This document shows positions 6,989 through 7,708 of a DNA stretch of 7,708 nucleotides, one piece after another; the first letter of the stretch is position 1; every line of letters starts with the position of its first letter. Made by a program: the position numbers and the translations under genes. This DNA is from Acidobacteriota bacterium (GTDB lineage Bacteria; Acidobacteriota; Terriglobia; Terriglobales; Acidobacteriaceae). The stretch spans positions 1 through 7,708 of the forward strand of contig JAJYBW010000161.1 of NCBI GenBank assembly GCA_021778815.1, given 5' to 3'. The notes under the pieces are model-generated. The model was given only the letters and a program-made list of their open reading frames with translations. It did no database searches and was not told the origin of the DNA.

Positions 6989-7317
6989 CTGAAGATTCCA
7001 CGATACGGCTGCGCGATATGCCGCAAGGGGCGGTCTTCGAAGTTCACGTGCATCCGCGCGCCAAACGCACCGCAATCACTGGACTACTCGACGGTCGCGT
7101 GAAGCTTGCCCTTGCTTCGCCGCCTGTCGACGGCCGCGCCAATGGAGAGCTGCAGCGATTTTTTGCGAGGCTTTTCGAGGTTCCTCGCAGCGCCGTCCAG
7201 GTTATCGGCGGGGAACACACCCGCGACAAACGCGTGTTAATTGCTGCGCGAGACGGCGTTGCAATTCTTGAGGTGATCGAGCGGGAACTCGCCGCTTCGA
7301 AGCTGCCGCCATCATAG
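6985..7317 (+). CDS. yggU: DUF167 / UPF0235 family protein (YggU-like)
   Basis: Small protein of the DUF167 (UPF0235) family, an alpha/beta fold of unknown biochemical function. The 110 residues carry the hallmark core: FEVHVHPRAKRTAITG (18-33), a GRVKLALASPPVDGRANGEL stretch (37-56), then a helix and the SxVQVIGGEHTRDKRVLI region (69-86). The PPVDGRAN block is the family's most conserved segment. The start is GTG at 6985, whose last two bases form part of the yggS stop (GTGA overlap), a clear sign of translational coupling. In enterobacteria the order is yggS, yggT, yggU; here the membrane-protein gene yggT is absent between them. No signal peptide or membrane segment. Family call is firm, role unknown. 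Confidence 0.92.
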   Translation: MTEDSTIRLRDMPQGAVFEVHVHPRAKRTAITGLLDGRVKLALASPPVDGRANGELQRFFARLFEVPRSAVQVIGGEHTRDKRVLIAARDGVAILEVIERELAASKLPPS

Positions 7318-7327
7318 CCGTCGCGAA

Positions 7328-7365
7328 CTTTCACCCGTGTCATTCGCGCCCACCTTCTATACACT
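7328..7365 (+). promoter_or_regulatory. Bipartite promoter-like element upstream of the symporter gene
   Basis: CTTTCACCC at 7328-7336, 23 bases, then TACACT at 7360-7365 (within TATACACTGAA), the same arrangement as upstream of trxB. Here a possible -35 hexamer GTGTCA (7337-7342, 4 of 6 to TTGACA) abuts the 9-mer at a 17-base spacing from TACACT. Transcription would start near 7372, 28 bases before the ATG. Confidence 0.55.
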
Positions 7366-7399
7366 GAACGGTTCTCAAATTTTTGTGTGAGTCGAACTC

Positions 7400-7708
7400 A
7401 TGCCGTCGCTCTATGCTTTGGTTTTAGCTGTCGTTGTTCTTACGCTGCTGGTAGTCTCGATGTCGCAGCTTCGCGGCGTCAAGACCAAGGCGGACTATCT
7501 GCTGGCTGGGCGCTCGCTGCCTGCGTTCGTACTGGTGTTCACGCTGTTGTCGTCGTGGATTGGCGCCGGCTCCTTGTTTGCAGGCGCGGAAAATGCATAC
7601 CGCAATGGCTTTGCCGCGCTGTGGCAGCCTGCCGGTGGGTGGGCCGGTTTGCTGCTGATTTATTTCATCGCGCCGCGCGCCAGAAAATTCGCGCAGTACA
7701 CCATCCCC
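7400..7708 (+). CDS. Sodium:solute symporter family transporter (5' part, cut by window end)
   Basis: The first 103 codons of an inner-membrane transporter of the sodium:solute symporter (SSS) family, which drives uptake of a solute with a sodium gradient. The visible part has a first membrane segment (LYALVLAVVVLTLLVVS, 4-20), the family-typical loop ADYLLAGRSLP (31-41), a second segment with SSWIGAGSLFAGAENAYRNG (51-70), a motif region near the sodium site in SSS proteins, and a third segment (about 74-91, ending LLLIYFIAP). Full-length members have about 450-550 residues, so most of the gene is outside. The ATG at 7400 is supported by the N-terminal match and lies 8 bases after a weak GTGAG. 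The substrate (proline, pantothenate, sugar or other) cannot be told from this fragment. It is 82 bases after yggU and has its own promoter candidate. Confidence 0.88.
   Translation, partial: MPSLYALVLAVVVLTLLVVSMSQLRGVKTKADYLLAGRSLPAFVLVFTLLSSWIGAGSLFAGAENAYRNGFAALWQPAGGWAGLLLIYFIAPRARKFAQYTIP

Overview
The window is an ordinary, densely coded piece of a bacterial chromosome with moderately high GC. Gene content and protein style suggest a member of the Acidobacteriota: a secreted S10 serine carboxypeptidase, a UPF0303 protein, a thioredoxin reductase with a GTGCAG flavin motif, and ATACACT-type promoter boxes. That assignment is inference; there is no rRNA or other marker. I see no mobile element, CRISPR array, tRNA or rRNA, and nothing I would call a new biological system.

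Layout from the left. A minus-strand gene runs off the left edge; only its first 25 codons are present, and they resemble the start of a STAS-domain (anti-sigma-factor antagonist) protein. A divergent intergenic region of about 250 bases with a TATAAT box follows. Then come three plus-strand genes: ilvE (branched-chain aminotransferase), a UPF0303/HbpS-like protein 39 bases downstream, and after a 92-base gap an exported S10 carboxypeptidase. The carboxypeptidase gene converges on a minus-strand type II NADH dehydrogenase gene (ndh), with a small GC hairpin in the 39-base gap.

ndh is divergent from a compact plus-strand cluster: trxB (thioredoxin reductase), yggS (PLP homeostasis protein) and a yggU/DUF167 gene. 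The first two are 10 bases apart and the last two overlap by 4 bases. The trxB leader is about 120 bases long and can encode a 25-residue peptide whose stop overlaps the trxB start. At the right edge a sodium:solute symporter gene begins and is cut by the window end.

The clearest non-coding observation is a bipartite element, CTTTCACCC, 23 bases, TACACT, present with identical spacing upstream of both trxB and the symporter gene. It looks like a shared promoter or operator architecture. Functionally, the genes cover branched-chain amino acid metabolism, exported peptide degradation, NADH oxidation into the quinone pool, thiol redox control and PLP homeostasis, that is, housekeeping rather than a dedicated system.
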